Source: Streptomyces spirodelae (GTDB taxonomy: Bacteria; Actinomycetota; Actinomycetes; Streptomycetales; Streptomycetaceae). Taken from it: a stretch of DNA of 64,000 bases. This document shows, in pieces, positions 1-9,283 of this stretch (position 1 is the first letter of the stretch; every line of letters starts with the position of its first letter). The position numbers were made by a program, and so were the translations under genes. Location: positions 124,001-188,000 of the forward strand of contig NZ_JAFFZN010000001.1 in NCBI RefSeq assembly GCF_017676385.1, in the 5' to 3' direction. The notes under the pieces were generated by a model that ran no database searches, was not told the DNA's origin, and worked only from the letters and a program-made list of their open reading frames with translations.

Positions 1-237
1 GGCGCCTGGGGCATGCCGGTCGGCCTGCCCGCCACGCGATGGATGGCCGAGATCGGTGCCTTCGTTCTCCGCACCGACACCGAACTCCTCCTCAAGAGCC
101 GACGCGTAGTGCCCGGACGGCTGACCGACGCCGGGTTCACCTTCGACCACGGCGCCTGGCCGGACGCGGCAGCCGACCTCGTACGGCGAACGCGCCGCGA
201 GCGGTCCCGCTCACGACGCACGGCAGCGCGTCCCTGA
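1..237 (+). CDS. C-terminal fragment of TIGR01777-family epimerase (DUF1731 end)
   Basis: The frame is open from the first base and stops at TGA 235-237, so only about the last 78 residues are visible. The segment reading GLPATRWMAEIGAFVLRTD, followed by a run of Leu and Lys and then VVPGRL..AGF.F, is the DUF1731 tail that closes TIGR01777/YfcH-like short-chain dehydrogenase epimerases. The nucleotide-binding half lies outside the window. The final 20 residues are rich in Arg and Ser and look like a non-conserved tail. Its substrate is unknown for most family members. It converges on the esterase gene, with a strong hairpin between them. Confidence 0.75.
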   Translation, partial: GAWGMPVGLPATRWMAEIGAFVLRTDTELLLKSRRVVPGRLTDAGFTFDHGAWPDAAADLVRRTRRERSRSRRTAARP

Positions 238-300
238 CGACACCTGAGCCCGCCCCGAGCCGTGGTGCGGCAGCAGCGTGGCCCCCGTCCCCCGGCAGCC

Positions 301-337
301 GGCCCGGTCGGTGAGCGGGCACTCACCGACCGGGGCC
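301..337. terminator. Bidirectional intrinsic terminator between convergent genes
   Basis: Bases 301-315 and 322-337 form an almost perfect inverted repeat: a 15-bp stem with one bulged G and the six-base loop CGGGCA. It lies between the stop of the epimerase fragment and the stop of the leftward esterase, where a shared terminator is expected. There is no U tract, as is usual for Streptomyces. Confidence 0.7.
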
Positions 338-386
338 CGACCTTCCGGCTCGCTGAACGGGCTGCACTCGGAACGGCGCCGGAGGG

Positions 387-1883
387 TCAGCGCCAGGCCT
401 GTCGTTCCTCACTGCGGGGGTCGTCGACCTGCGTCCACTCGGCGCCGATCCGCATCGTGGCGCGGCGCTCCTCGTCGTACGGGTCCCAGCCGGGGTTGCC
501 GGTGCTTGCGAACCTGACCCATGTCTGGTGCATCCGGGCGGCGAGATCGGCGGGGGGCTTGTCAGGGCCGAGCAGGGCGTCGATTCCGTGCAGCCGTGGA
601 AGGTGGGCCACGTCGAAGACGAAGGGCAGCTCGACCGCGTGGGTGGCGCCGAGCTCTCCCTCGAGGGCGTGGGAGCGCCAGGCGAACTCGTAGGCGTAGG
701 TGGCGGATCCAACGTGGGAGGCATGCGCGCCGGCCAAGGCCCAGCTGCCGGCGCCGAACAGCGCGTCGCCCATGATGGCGGAGCGCAGCTCGCCGAACGA
801 CGCCTCGGGGCGTGCCTTCCGGTACGTCTCGACAAGTCGCACCGGGTCCGAGTGTGAGCGCGCAGCCGCGTCCTCGACGTCAGCCGTGGTCGACGTGGCG
901 TACTTGCCCACCGGGACCAGATAGAGGTTGCCCTCTTCGGTGTTGGTCCCGATGAGCAGGTCGACGTCGCCGCTGAGGCCGACGGCGACGGATTCGGCGG
1001 GCTGCGTCTCCAGCACCAGGCTGAAAGGGCTGAGTCCGATCAACGGGTCGTGGTGCGTCTCGGTCCGCAGGTCGATACCCGCGAGCCGGAGGGCGGCCTC
1101 GACCAGACGGTCGTCGGAGAGCTCCGCGAAAGCGTCGGCCCGGGGCTCGATGCCGAGGACCTCCGCTGCTGCCCTGGTGACGCGGGCGGCCTGCTCGGCG
1201 GTGAACGCTCCCGTGCCGCTGCCGCTCTGGACGATCGCCCGCCGGAAGAGGCCGGCGGCTTCCGGGGTGGCGAGGACGCCGCCGACGATGGTCGCCCCGG
1301 CCGACTGGCCGAAGAGGGTGACGTTGTGCGGGTCACCGCCGAAGGCGGCGATGTTCTCCCGCACCCATCGCAGCGCGGCGACAACGTCGAGCAGCCCGCG
1401 GTTGGCGGGCACGCCGGGGAGGTCGAGGAACCCCGCGATGCCGAGCCGGTAGTTGAGGGTGACGAGGACGACACCGTCGCGGGCGAAGGCGGAACCGTCG
1501 TACAGCTCGGACCGCGTCGAACCGGCGACGAATCCGCCGCCGTGGACGAACACCATGACCGGCAGGCCGCCGCCCGCGGCCGCGCCGGCGGGCGTCCAGA
1601 CGTTCACGGTGAGGTAGTCCTCGCCACGGCTCCAACCGGTACCGAAGTACGGGGACATGTCGATGCTGCCGAGCTTGCGCTCGGACTGCGGTGCGTTGGG
1701 ACCCGGTGCGGTGGCGTCCCGTATGCCGTCCCACCGCTCGTGCGGCTGGGGCAGCGCGAATCGGCCGGCGCCGCGGGGCGGGGCGGCGTAAGGGATGTTG
1801 CGGAAGACGGCTGTGTCGCCCTGACGCAGTCCGCGGACGGCTCCCTGCTCCGTGGTCACGACGGGTCGGGGTCGGTTGCTCAT
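387..1883 (-). CDS. Type B carboxylesterase / para-nitrobenzyl esterase family
   Basis: This 498-residue protein belongs to the alpha/beta-hydrolase carboxylesterase type B family, and its length is normal for bacterial members. The oxyanion-hole segment FVHGGGF, the nucleophile elbow FGQSAGA, the acid region GTNTEEGN and the catalytic-His region THAVELPF are all present in order. No signal peptide is visible, so it is probably cytoplasmic. I chose the ATG at 1883 because MSNRPRPVVTTEQGAVRG matches the usual family N-terminus; longer upstream readings run through the neighbouring gene. It lies 41 bp downstream of a metallo-beta-lactamase-fold hydrolase on the same strand, and the pair probably forms an operon divergent from the LAL regulator. 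The natural ester substrate is unknown. Confidence 0.9.
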   Translation of the reverse strand: MSNRPRPVVTTEQGAVRGLRQGDTAVFRNIPYAAPPRGAGRFALPQPHERWDGIRDATAPGPNAPQSERKLGSIDMSPYFGTGWSRGEDYLTVNVWTPAGAAAGGGLPVMVFVHGGGFVAGSTRSELYDGSAFARDGVVLVTLNYRLGIAGFLDLPGVPANRGLLDVVAALRWVRENIAAFGGDPHNVTLFGQSAGATIVGGVLATPEAAGLFRRAIVQSGSGTGAFTAEQAARVTRAAAEVLGIEPRADAFAELSDDRLVEAALRLAGIDLRTETHHDPLIGLSPFSLVLETQPAESVAVGLSGDVDLLIGTNTEEGNLYLVPVGKYATSTTADVEDAAARSHSDPVRLVETYRKARPEASFGELRSAIMGDALFGAGSWALAGAHASHVGSATYAYEFAWRSHALEGELGATHAVELPFVFDVAHLPRLHGIDALLGPDKPPADLAARMHQTWVRFASTGNPGWDPYDEERRATMRIGAEWTQVDDPRSEERQAWR

Positions 1884-1924
1884 ATCTCGTGTCTCTCCGT
1901 GGAACTCGGCTTTCCCGGTCGGAC

Positions 1925-2839
1925 TCAAACCTGCTCGGGGTACGGGGCGAAGGGAGCCCAGCCCTTGATGGCGAACCGCTCTCCCTCGCGGGCCACTTCG
2001 GCTGCGCCGTGACCGCCCAGATGCGCCGGGACCACGAGTGCGTTGTTGTCGGCCGCCCAGCCCAGCACCTTGCGGCGGGTGGCGCGGGCGGCTGCGGGGT
2101 CCTCGCAGAAGCAGCTGTTGGAGTCGGGCTCGAGGATCTGCACGGGACTGTGCAGCATGTCCCCGACGAACACGGCGCGGTCCGTCCCAGAGGTGAGGGT
2201 CAGCACGGAGGAGCCGGGGGTGTGCCCGGGAGCCGCGTCGAGGCGAAGGTCGGCGTCTATCTGGTGGCTGTCTTCCCACAGCAATGTCTGGCCGGCCTGG
2301 TGCACCGGGGCCACGCTGTCCTCGAAGACGTTCTGGTTGCCCCGACCGAGCAGCGGTTTGTACTCGTTCTCCGGGTTCCAGAAGTCGAAGTCTTCCTTCG
2401 GCATCAGATAGGTCGCGTTGGGGAAAGTGGGTACCCATTCCCGGCCGTCCAGATACGTGTTCCAGCCAACGTGATCGATGTGGAGGTGTGTGTTGATCAC
2501 GAGGTCCACGTCTTCGGGCTCCACGCCGGCGCGTGCGAGATTGGCCAGGAAACCTGTTTCGAGGCGGTTCCAGACCGGCGCGTACGGGCGATCCTTGTAG
2601 TTGCCCACGCCGGTGTCGACCAGGACGGTCTTGCCTCCGCTGCGCAGCAGCCAGGTCTGGACAGCGGAATTGACGATATTGGTCTCGGAATCGAGGAAAT
2701 GCGGAGCCAGCCATGAGGCGCCGCCGCTCCACACCTCCTGAGGGCTATCGGGGAAGAAGGCGTCGGGAGTCATTTCGACGGGGCCGAAGTATTCCCATAC
2801 CCGAGTAATGGTTACGTTGCCGAGCGTGATTTGGTCCAT
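1925..2839 (-). CDS. Metallo-beta-lactamase-fold hydrolase
   Basis: This 304-residue protein carries the zinc-binding signature NTHLHIDHVGW. Further ligand regions are visible at APGHTPGS, FVGDMLHSP and VPAHLGGHG. The layout is that of the large MBL superfamily branch containing quorum-quenching lactonases and related hydrolases; the substrate cannot be read from sequence. The ATG at 2839 has a GAGG Shine-Dalgarno about 8 bases upstream. It is the first gene of a two-gene leftward unit with the carboxylesterase and is divergent from the LAL regulator at 3060. That arrangement suggests the regulator controls the pair in response to an ester or lactone, but this is inference. Confidence 0.88.
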   Translation of the reverse strand: MDQITLGNVTITRVWEYFGPVEMTPDAFFPDSPQEVWSGGASWLAPHFLDSETNIVNSAVQTWLLRSGGKTVLVDTGVGNYKDRPYAPVWNRLETGFLANLARAGVEPEDVDLVINTHLHIDHVGWNTYLDGREWVPTFPNATYLMPKEDFDFWNPENEYKPLLGRGNQNVFEDSVAPVHQAGQTLLWEDSHQIDADLRLDAAPGHTPGSSVLTLTSGTDRAVFVGDMLHSPVQILEPDSNSCFCEDPAAARATRRKVLGWAADNNALVVPAHLGGHGAAEVAREGERFAIKGWAPFAPYPEQV

Positions 2840-3059
2840 GTGAGGTCCTCGGAAAGGCGGTGATTTTCCTGGAACCGTACGAGCGGGCTCGGCGCACGCG
2901 GTATCCGTAACGTGACTGCACCTGTGCGCAGGGCCGGGCGCCGGGGCCCTGCGCTGGATCCAGGCAGCGGACACGGGCACCGGACCCGGGCGCTTGTAGC
3001 CTGTACGTGGCCAGGGCGAAGCGACTCCGGTCTCGAAAGGCACAATTCCGGGAGACCCC
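2840..3059. promoter_or_regulatory. Divergent promoter region, MBL hydrolase / LAL regulator
   Basis: These 220 bp separate two divergent genes and must hold the promoters for both. I could not pick convincing -35/-10 pairs by eye. The LAL start GTG at 3060 has GGGAGA just upstream. Confidence 0.5.
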
Positions 3060-5849
3060 GTGGGCGAGCACACATGCGACCGCGGTGCGGTTGTGGAGTC
3101 CGAGCCGGATTCCCGGGAGCTGCTCGTCGGCCGGGGCGCGGAATTGGCACGCCTCTTCCGTGCGGTGGACTCGGTGGCGGCCGAACCGGTGCTGATGCTG
3201 GTCGGTGAGGTGGGGGCGGGCAAGAGCGCGCTGCTGGATCAAGCGGCGCTGCGGGCTGAGGCCGGCGGCGCTCGCGTCCTGCGTGCCACAGGGAGCGAGT
3301 CGGAGTCGAGCCTCGCCTTCTCCGCGCTGCATCAGTTGCTGCGGCCGGTCCTGGCCGGGGTGGACGGACTGCCAGGGAGGCAGCGCGCTGCGCTGCGGGA
3401 CGCCTTCGGCGAGGGGTCGGCCACGTCGGGACCCGATCTCATGCTGACCGGGGTCGCCGTCCTGAGCCTGTTGTCAGGCTTGGGCGACCACCATCCCGTG
3501 CTCGTGGTGCTGGACGATGCGCAGTGGTTCGACCGTGCTTCCCTGGATGCGCTGTCCTTCGCCGCCAGACGACTGGAAGGTGAACCGGTCACGATGCTGA
3601 TCGGGGCCCGTGACAGCGATCGCGTTCCCGGATTCGACCGTCATACGCCGACGCTCACCCTGGAACCGCTCGACGACGCCGCGGCCAATCAACTGCTGGA
3701 CCTGCGGCCGAAGAGCCCCACCGGCCGTATCAGAGCGCGGATTCTCGAGCAGGCAGGCGGCAACCCGCTGGCACTGGTGGAACTGACGAGGACGGCCTCA
3801 ACACAGGAGAGGGCTGCGGGACCGCCGTCCACGGGTCCGCTTCCGCTCCCCGACCGCCTGGAGCGGGTCTTCGCCGCCCGCCTGGACAGCCTCCCCGCCT
3901 CCACCGCGCGGGCTCTGCTGCTCCTGGCCGCCATGGACAGCGCCGACTGGACGGTCGCCGTCTCGGCGAGGCTGCCGTGTGCCGAGGACGCGGCCTGGAT
4001 TCCGGCCGAGCAGGCCGGGCTGGTACGGCGGACCAGCCGGGACGTCCAGTTCCGCCACCCGCTGGTCCGGTCAGCCGTGTATCACGCAGCCTCCTCGGGC
4101 GCCCGGCGCGAGGCTCACCTCTCGCTCGCCACGATGCTGCGGGACGAGCCGGACCGGAGTGCCTGGCATCGTGCAGCCGCCTGCCCGCACCCGGACGCGG
4201 CCGTGTCGGCGGAGCTGGAGCGGACCGCCGGACGGGCCCGCCGCCGCGGCGGCCACGCGGCGGCGGCCCGTGCCCTGCAGCGCGCGGCGGAACTCGCCCC
4301 CCAGCGCGAGGAGAGTGCCCGGCTGCTGGTCGAAGCCGCCGCAGCGGCGGTGTTCACCGGGGACCTCGCCTGGGTCGAGGAACTGGTCGCCGCGGTACGA
4401 ACGCGCACGGATGACGCAGCTCTGCTGGCCTCCGCCACCGTGCGGGCCGGACGGCTGGCGGTCCTGGCCGGGCGCCACCTCAGGGTCTTCTCCCGGCTGG
4501 CCGACGCGGCCGAGGAACTGGCGGTCTCCCAGCCCGCGGCCGGGCTGGAACTCCTGGCCGGTGCCGCCGTGGTCCGCTTCTACTCCGGAGAGGACGCCCA
4601 GCGCCACCGCATCCGGGACATCCTGCGCCGCCTTCAAGCGAACGCTTCGCACGCAGGCTTGCGCACCTGGGTGCGGGCCGTGTCGGAGCCCTTCGACGAC
4701 TGGGCCCAACTCGTCTCCCTGCTGCCGCAGCTGGCTGCCGAGGCGGAAGGCCGGCCGGAGCGGCTCACCGCCGTCGGGATCATGGCGTGGCTCCTGGACG
4801 AGACCCCACAGGCCGTCCGTGCCTTCGACGAGGCATTCGACCGCTGGGAACTGCAGGGCGCGCTGCCCGAGGGGCTGGGCGGCGCGGTCGCCTGGGCCTA
4901 CGTGGAGCGAGGACGGTGGGAACAGGCCCGCGAGGCCTGCGCCCGCATCACCGCGGTCGGCCGGGCGACCGGCCTCGACCACGCCGTGGCCTGTGCGGCA
5001 ACCGTGGAGGCCACCCTGCTGGCCTTCCAGGGCGAGGTGTCCTCGGCCCGCACCCGGGCCGAGGAAGCGCTCGCTCTGGTCGATCCGCTGGAAAGCCGCT
5101 CGGTCGCCGTCTACGCCCACCGAGCGCTCGGTGCCGCTGCGGCCGCGGAAGGGGCGTACGGGACCGCGTACGGCCGGCTCCGCATGATCTTCACGGCAGA
5201 CGGCGCGCCCGTGCATTACCACGCCTCCTACCCGGCACTCGCGGATCTGGCCGCCGCCGCTGTGCGCTGCGGCCGCCACGAGGAGGCTGCCGCGATCGTG
5301 GAGCGCTCGGCAACAGCGCTTGCGGACAACACCTCACCTCGTCTGCGTGCGCTGATCAGCCGAGCCCGTGGCCTTCTCGCGGACCCCGAGGACGCCGAAC
5401 CGCACTTCCGGGCGGCTCTGGCTGATCCGGGCCTGGAGTACTGGCCCTTCGAACGTGCACAGACCCTGCTCGACCTCGCCGAGTGGCTGCGGCGCCGTCG
5501 GCGCATCGCGGAGGCGCGTGGGCCGCTCACCGAGGCCCTGGAGGTCTTCCGTCGCTTGGACGCACACCCGTGGATCGAACGTGCCCGGGCCGAATCGCGC
5601 GCCGCCGGCCTCGACGTCACGGACGCGGCCCCCGACGCGCTCGCCGGCCTCTCCCCGCAGCAGCAGCAGATCGTCCGGCTCGCCGCCCGCGGGCTGACCA
5701 ACCGTGAGATCGGCGAGAAGCTCTTTCTCTCCCCGCGCACGGTCAGTTCGCACCTCTACCGCTGCTTTCCCAAACTGGGCGTCACCGCCCGTTCCCAGCT
5801 GCGCGACCTCATCGAGGGGACCCTCGCGACGGCGGCCCACCAGCAATAG
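3060..5849 (+). CDS. LAL-type LuxR-family transcriptional regulator with AAA ATPase domain
   Basis: This 929-residue protein has the architecture of large ATP-binding regulators of the LuxR family (MalT/LAL type). An N-terminal AAA domain shows Walker A (GEVGAGKSALL, near residue 50) and Walker B (VLVVLDDAQWFD, near residue 150). A long helical TPR-like middle follows. The last 65 residues form a LuxR HTH: LSPQQQQIVRLAARGLTNRE, then IGEKLFLSPRTVSSHL. The GTG at 3060 follows a GGGAGA ribosome site. Such proteins are usually activators of pathways or catabolic operons. It is divergent from the MBL hydrolase and esterase pair, its most likely target. It is about 6 kb from the biosynthetic cluster, with housekeeping-type genes between, so I would not assume it controls the cluster. 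Confidence 0.92.
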   Translation: MGEHTCDRGAVVESEPDSRELLVGRGAELARLFRAVDSVAAEPVLMLVGEVGAGKSALLDQAALRAEAGGARVLRATGSESESSLAFSALHQLLRPVLAGVDGLPGRQRAALRDAFGEGSATSGPDLMLTGVAVLSLLSGLGDHHPVLVVLDDAQWFDRASLDALSFAARRLEGEPVTMLIGARDSDRVPGFDRHTPTLTLEPLDDAAANQLLDLRPKSPTGRIRARILEQAGGNPLALVELTRTASTQERAAGPPSTGPLPLPDRLERVFAARLDSLPASTARALLLLAAMDSADWTVAVSARLPCAEDAAWIPAEQAGLVRRTSRDVQFRHPLVRSAVYHAASSGARREAHLSLATMLRDEPDRSAWHRAAACPHPDAAVSAELERTAGRARRRGGHAAAARALQRAAELAPQREESARLLVEAAAAAVFTGDLAWVEELVAAVRTRTDDAALLASATVRAGRLAVLAGRHLRVFSRLADAAEELAVSQPAAGLELLAGAAVVRFYSGEDAQRHRIRDILRRLQANASHAGLRTWVRAVSEPFDDWAQLVSLLPQLAAEAEGRPERLTAVGIMAWLLDETPQAVRAFDEAFDRWELQGALPEGLGGAVAWAYVERGRWEQAREACARITAVGRATGLDHAVACAATVEATLLAFQGEVSSARTRAEEALALVDPLESRSVAVYAHRALGAAAAAEGAYGTAYGRLRMIFTADGAPVHYHASYPALADLAAAAVRCGRHEEAAAIVERSATALADNTSPRLRALISRARGLLADPEDAEPHFRAALADPGLEYWPFERAQTLLDLAEWLRRRRRIAEARGPLTEALEVFRRLDAHPWIERARAESRAAGLDVTDAAPDALAGLSPQQQQIVRLAARGLTNREIGEKLFLSPRTVSSHLYRCFPKLGVTARSQLRDLIEGTLATAAHQQ

Positions 5850-6049
5850 GTACACCTCCGGCCACCTCCGGCGGTGCCACTGTCAGCCGGGCACAAACCG
5901 CGCGGTGTCAGCAGCGCTGGGACGCCCCGGTCCGGGTAGCGCTGTGAGCGGCTGACTCCCCCGTGAACCGGGAGGAGACGCGAGGGCAGAATGTGAAGGA
6001 ACAGCGACGGCTGCGGGGCCGGCGCCGACAGCAGGAGGGGGCGGTGGGG

Positions 6050-7210
6050 ATGGCGGGGCGGGCTGCGAGAGAGCCGGGCGCGGGCGAGCAGGGAAGGCGT
6101 GGCGGGTTGGGGAGTGCGGCGCAGCCGGCGAAGCGGGGGAAGTCCACGAAGGCCCTGCCCCCTGTCCTCGTCGGTCTGCTCCTTGCGTTGGTCGGAGCGG
6201 GACTGCTCGCGGCCGTGCCGGTCGCGCTGGCGAAGAACAGCGAGTACGTTTCCGCGCCGTCCTGCTCGGCCGACCGCCGGTCGGACTCCTGCAGGACGAC
6301 TGTCCCCGCCACCATCGAGGGCACGCAGAAGGAGTCGAGCGGCAGGAGCGTCCACTACTGGCTGCTGCTCACCGAGAAGGGCTCAGGCCACGTGCAGCGG
6401 GTGCGGATGACCGGGTCGGCTCCGGTGTACGACGCCGTGCGTGCCGGGGACGAGGTCGAGGTGACGCGCTGGCGGGGTGAGATCCGCACTGTGCGGTTCG
6501 GGGCCGCGGCCCAGGAGACCAAGGCGTCGCCGGCTGACGACTGGCGGCTTCCGCTGGCCTTCGGTCTGCTGACGCTGCCCTTCGGACTCGGCCTGCTCAT
6601 GATCGGCTGGTGGCTGCGCTACCGTCACCCCACCGCGGCCTTCGCCGACGCCTGGCCGGTCACCGTGGGGATGGTGACGGCCACCGTCACCAGCTGTGTC
6701 GGCATGGCCAGTGCCATGGTCACCGACAGCGTGCAGACGGCCTGCCTGGTCACCGCCGCCGGTATCCCGCCCGCCACGGGACTCGGAGCCCTGTGCGCTT
6801 GGGGCCTGCGGCGGCGCGAGCGACGTGCCGCGGACACCAGTGACATCGCCCCCCTCGTTCCCGGGGAGAGGCGTTGCGTGGATGCGACCGTGCTGGGGGA
6901 CGTCCCCTACAGCGTGGAGGGATTCGCGTATCTGGTGATAGGCGACGGGCGCCCGGCGACCACGCCTGACCCCGCCGGTCGTGTGGCCCGCAGGGAGTTG
7001 CCCGAGACGCTGACCGTTCAGCGCCTGAGAGCTGTGCGGCCCGACGACGTCGACGCCTGGTACCGCTCCTACAAGCACGACTATTCCTACAAGCTCGACC
7101 ACGTCGTCATCGAGTGCCTGGACGGCGACCAGCCGGTTCTCATCATCCTCAGCCGCCGCGATGCCCCGATGACGCTCGGCGCGCTGACCGCCTCCCCCAC
7201 CACCGCGTAG
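6050..7210 (+). CDS. Membrane protein of unknown function
   Basis: I do not recognise this 386-residue protein. About four hydrophobic segments are visible: one near residues 30-58, two in the middle (LPLAFGLLTLPFGLGLLMIG and the stretch beginning WPVTVGMVTATVTS) and one at AAGIPPATGLGALCAWGL. Between the first and second lies a roughly 100-residue polar domain with two Cys (APSCSADRRSDSC), probably extracytoplasmic. The C-terminal 130 residues are soluble. The frame is open upstream to GTG 5963, but the Arg/Gly-rich extra residues look non-conserved. I chose ATG 6050, which follows a GGAGGGGG stretch. No operon partner is obvious. Confidence 0.7.
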   Translation: MAGRAAREPGAGEQGRRGGLGSAAQPAKRGKSTKALPPVLVGLLLALVGAGLLAAVPVALAKNSEYVSAPSCSADRRSDSCRTTVPATIEGTQKESSGRSVHYWLLLTEKGSGHVQRVRMTGSAPVYDAVRAGDEVEVTRWRGEIRTVRFGAAAQETKASPADDWRLPLAFGLLTLPFGLGLLMIGWWLRYRHPTAAFADAWPVTVGMVTATVTSCVGMASAMVTDSVQTACLVTAAGIPPATGLGALCAWGLRRRERRAADTSDIAPLVPGERRCVDATVLGDVPYSVEGFAYLVIGDGRPATTPDPAGRVARRELPETLTVQRLRAVRPDDVDAWYRSYKHDYSYKLDHVVIECLDGDQPVLIILSRRDAPMTLGALTASPTTA

Positions 7211-7307
7211 CACCTTCCCACCCTGCTGGAAGGCGCGCAGCCACAAACCGCGGTTACGGCCGGACCTGGTAGCTCTGTGCCCGGGGTCCGGTCGTAGTCT
7301 GCTTCCT

Positions 7308-7949
7308 ATGATCGACAGAGAGACACTCACGCCCGCGGAAGCCTTCGAGATGCTGCTGGCCGGCAACCAGCGGTTCGTCGCCGGGGCGCCTGAGCACCCG
7401 AACCAGGACGCCACTCGCCGTACCGAGCTCGTCCCGGCGCAGAACCCGTTCGCGGTGCTTTTCGGCTGCTCCGACTCCCGCCTCGCCGCCGAGATCATCT
7501 TCGACCGGGGGCTGGGAGACCTGTTCGTCGTCCGCACCGCAGGCCACGTCGCGGGGCCGGAGGTGCTGGGCAGCGTCGAGTACGGGGTGAGCGTGCTCGG
7601 CGCCCCGCTGGTGGTGGTGCTCGGCCACGATGCGTGCGGCGCGGTCGCCGCGACCCGCGCCGCTGTGGAGGACGGCACACCGGCGGGCGGATACGTGCAG
7701 GATGTGATCGAGCGGGTCACCCCCAGCGTGCTGGCCACCCGCGCCGCCGGACACACCGAAGGCGCCGACTTCATCGCCGAGCACGTCCGGCACACCGTCG
7801 GCATGCTGCTGGAGCGCTCCCGGGCACTGGCCGAAGCGGTCGACGCCGGCCGGGTGGGAGTTGTGGGGCTGTCCTACCGCCTGGCCGACGGAACGGCTCA
7901 CGTCGTCACAACCCGCGGACTGGAGGTGCCCGCCGACACGGCTTCGTGA
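7308..7949 (+). CDS. Beta-class carbonic anhydrase
   Basis: This 213-residue enzyme reversibly hydrates carbon dioxide to bicarbonate using zinc. The beta-class signature is clear: GCSDSRL carries the first Cys ligand with its Asp/Arg dyad, and VLGHDACGAV supplies the His and second Cys ligands, with RTAGH between them. The length matches the family, there is no signal peptide, and it should be cytoplasmic. The ATG at 7308 gives the family N-terminus (TPAEAFEMLLAGNQRFV). It converges on Sua5 with only 21 bp between the stops. Its role is probably general bicarbonate supply. Confidence 0.93.
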   Translation: MIDRETLTPAEAFEMLLAGNQRFVAGAPEHPNQDATRRTELVPAQNPFAVLFGCSDSRLAAEIIFDRGLGDLFVVRTAGHVAGPEVLGSVEYGVSVLGAPLVVVLGHDACGAVAATRAAVEDGTPAGGYVQDVIERVTPSVLATRAAGHTEGADFIAEHVRHTVGMLLERSRALAEAVDAGRVGVVGLSYRLADGTAHVVTTRGLEVPADTAS

Positions 7950-7970
7950 CGCCGGGCGGTCGGCGCTGGG

Positions 7971-8948
7971 TCACACGGCGAGCCGGGGTCCCGCGGCACG
8001 CCGGAGCCGGTTGGCGATCGCCAGCCCCAGCCCCTCCTCCGCCGGCAGGGAGGCGACAATGAGGTCGCATCCCCGCTGGTCGAGCTCGCGCAGGAAGCCG
8101 TACAGCCCGCGCGCGTAGGCAGCCGTCGAAGCGGGAACGTCCACCACGGCGTGCGCCTTCACGGGGGCGTCGGCGCAGGAGGGGGGAAGCAGGACGCCCA
8201 CCCGGTGGCCCAGCTCTTGCTCGCGCCCGGCTTCGGCGACGACCTTCTCCGGCTCCACGAGGATGACCCGCGCCCGCGGCGCGTAGTGCGACGGATGCTG
8301 CCCCGGCACGCGCACGCGGCTCGTCGAGGGGACAGTGAGCGGGCGCCCCAGCACCGCCTCGAGGTCTTCGCGTGTCACCCCGCCGGGCCGGAGGATGCTC
8401 GGGGTGTCACCGGTGGCGTCGACGATGGTCGACTCGACGCCGACCTCGCAGGGGCCGCCGTCCAGCACGAAATCGACGGCGTCACCGAGCTCCGCACGGA
8501 CGTGGTCCGCCGTGGTGGGGCTGACCGAGCCGAAGCGGTTGGCGGACGGGGCCGTCACACCACCGCCGAACGCCGACAGCAGTTCGAGTGCCACGGGGTG
8601 GGCGGGCACGCGCACGGCCACCGTCTCCAGGCCACCCGTCGCCTCAAGGGGCACTCGGCGCCCACGCCGCAGGACCAGCGTCAGCGGCCCGGGCCAGAAG
8701 TGTTCAGCCAACGTGCGCACAGCCGCCGGCACCTCCTCGACCCAGTCCCCCAGCTGCTCCCCGCCGCCGAGGTGGACGATCAGCGGGTGGGAGGGCGGGC
8801 GGCCCTTGGCCTGGAAGATCCGGCTGACCGCGGCGGGATCCTCGGCATTGGCGCCCAGCCCGTAGACGGTCTCGGTCGGCAGGGCTACGAGGCCTCCGGC
8901 GCGCAGCACCCCGGCTGCCTTCTCGATGTCGCTGCTTGTTGCCAACAC
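7971..8948 (-). CDS. sua5: L-threonylcarbamoyladenylate synthase (Sua5/YrdC/YwlC)
   Basis: This 325-residue protein makes threonylcarbamoyl-AMP from threonine, bicarbonate and ATP, the first step of t6A37 tRNA modification. The N-terminal YrdC domain shows LPTETVYGLGANA, KGRPPSHPLIVH and the SANRFGSVSPT region. After residue 200 a C-terminal Sua5 domain follows (SPGQHPSHYAPRA-like, here VPGQHPSHYAPRARV), so it is the long Sua5 form rather than short TsaC. The start is GTG 8948 with AGAGGATG upstream; TTG 8945 is possible. It is an essential-type housekeeping gene, convergent with carbonic anhydrase, an intriguing but probably coincidental bicarbonate link. Confidence 0.93.
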   Translation of the reverse strand: MLATSSDIEKAAGVLRAGGLVALPTETVYGLGANAEDPAAVSRIFQAKGRPPSHPLIVHLGGGEQLGDWVEEVPAAVRTLAEHFWPGPLTLVLRRGRRVPLEATGGLETVAVRVPAHPVALELLSAFGGGVTAPSANRFGSVSPTTADHVRAELGDAVDFVLDGGPCEVGVESTIVDATGDTPSILRPGGVTREDLEAVLGRPLTVPSTSRVRVPGQHPSHYAPRARVILVEPEKVVAEAGREQELGHRVGVLLPPSCADAPVKAHAVVDVPASTAAYARGLYGFLRELDQRGCDLIVASLPAEEGLGLAIANRLRRAAGPRLAV

Positions 8949-9283
8949 GCTCGCATCCTCTCACTGGCATCGCTCTCCCCCGTTCCGTGGCCCCGTCCAC
9001 GCATAACGACGCGGGAGACGGTGGGAGTCGATGAGGTATGCCACCGCCCTGCGCAAGCTGCTGGAGTCGTACCGGGGACACGACGCTGATGTGACCCAGG
9101 CGACGGGCGGCAACCTGGCGGGAGCCGGTTTCGCTGACGCGAGGTTGGCCCGCTCCCCCTCCCACAGCAGCCATCTCCCCCAACCAGAGGACGCCCGGCC
9201 GCGATTGGCCTAGATTTGACCTGTACACGCCATTTCGCTTTCGCATGCGCACGCGCACGCGCACGCAGGACGGAGGGAATGCC
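8949..9283. other. 335-bp intergenic region
   Basis: This divergent gap lies between sua5 and the TagC-like gene. It holds a short purine-pyrimidine alternating tract (GCACGC repeated, 9248-9266) and a good Shine-Dalgarno (GGAGGGAA) before ATG 9284. A 60-codon open frame at 9031-9213 has no clear ribosome site and no recognisable domain, so I do not call it a gene. Confidence 0.5.

Noticed and set aside
3060..5849. The LAL regulator as pathway-specific regulator of the peptide cluster
   Set aside because: Six unrelated genes lie between it and the cluster, and its divergent partner pair is a more natural target.
9031..9213. 60-codon rightward frame in the sua5/TagC-like gap
   Set aside because: No ribosome site, no recognisable domain and no coupling to a neighbour; probably chance.
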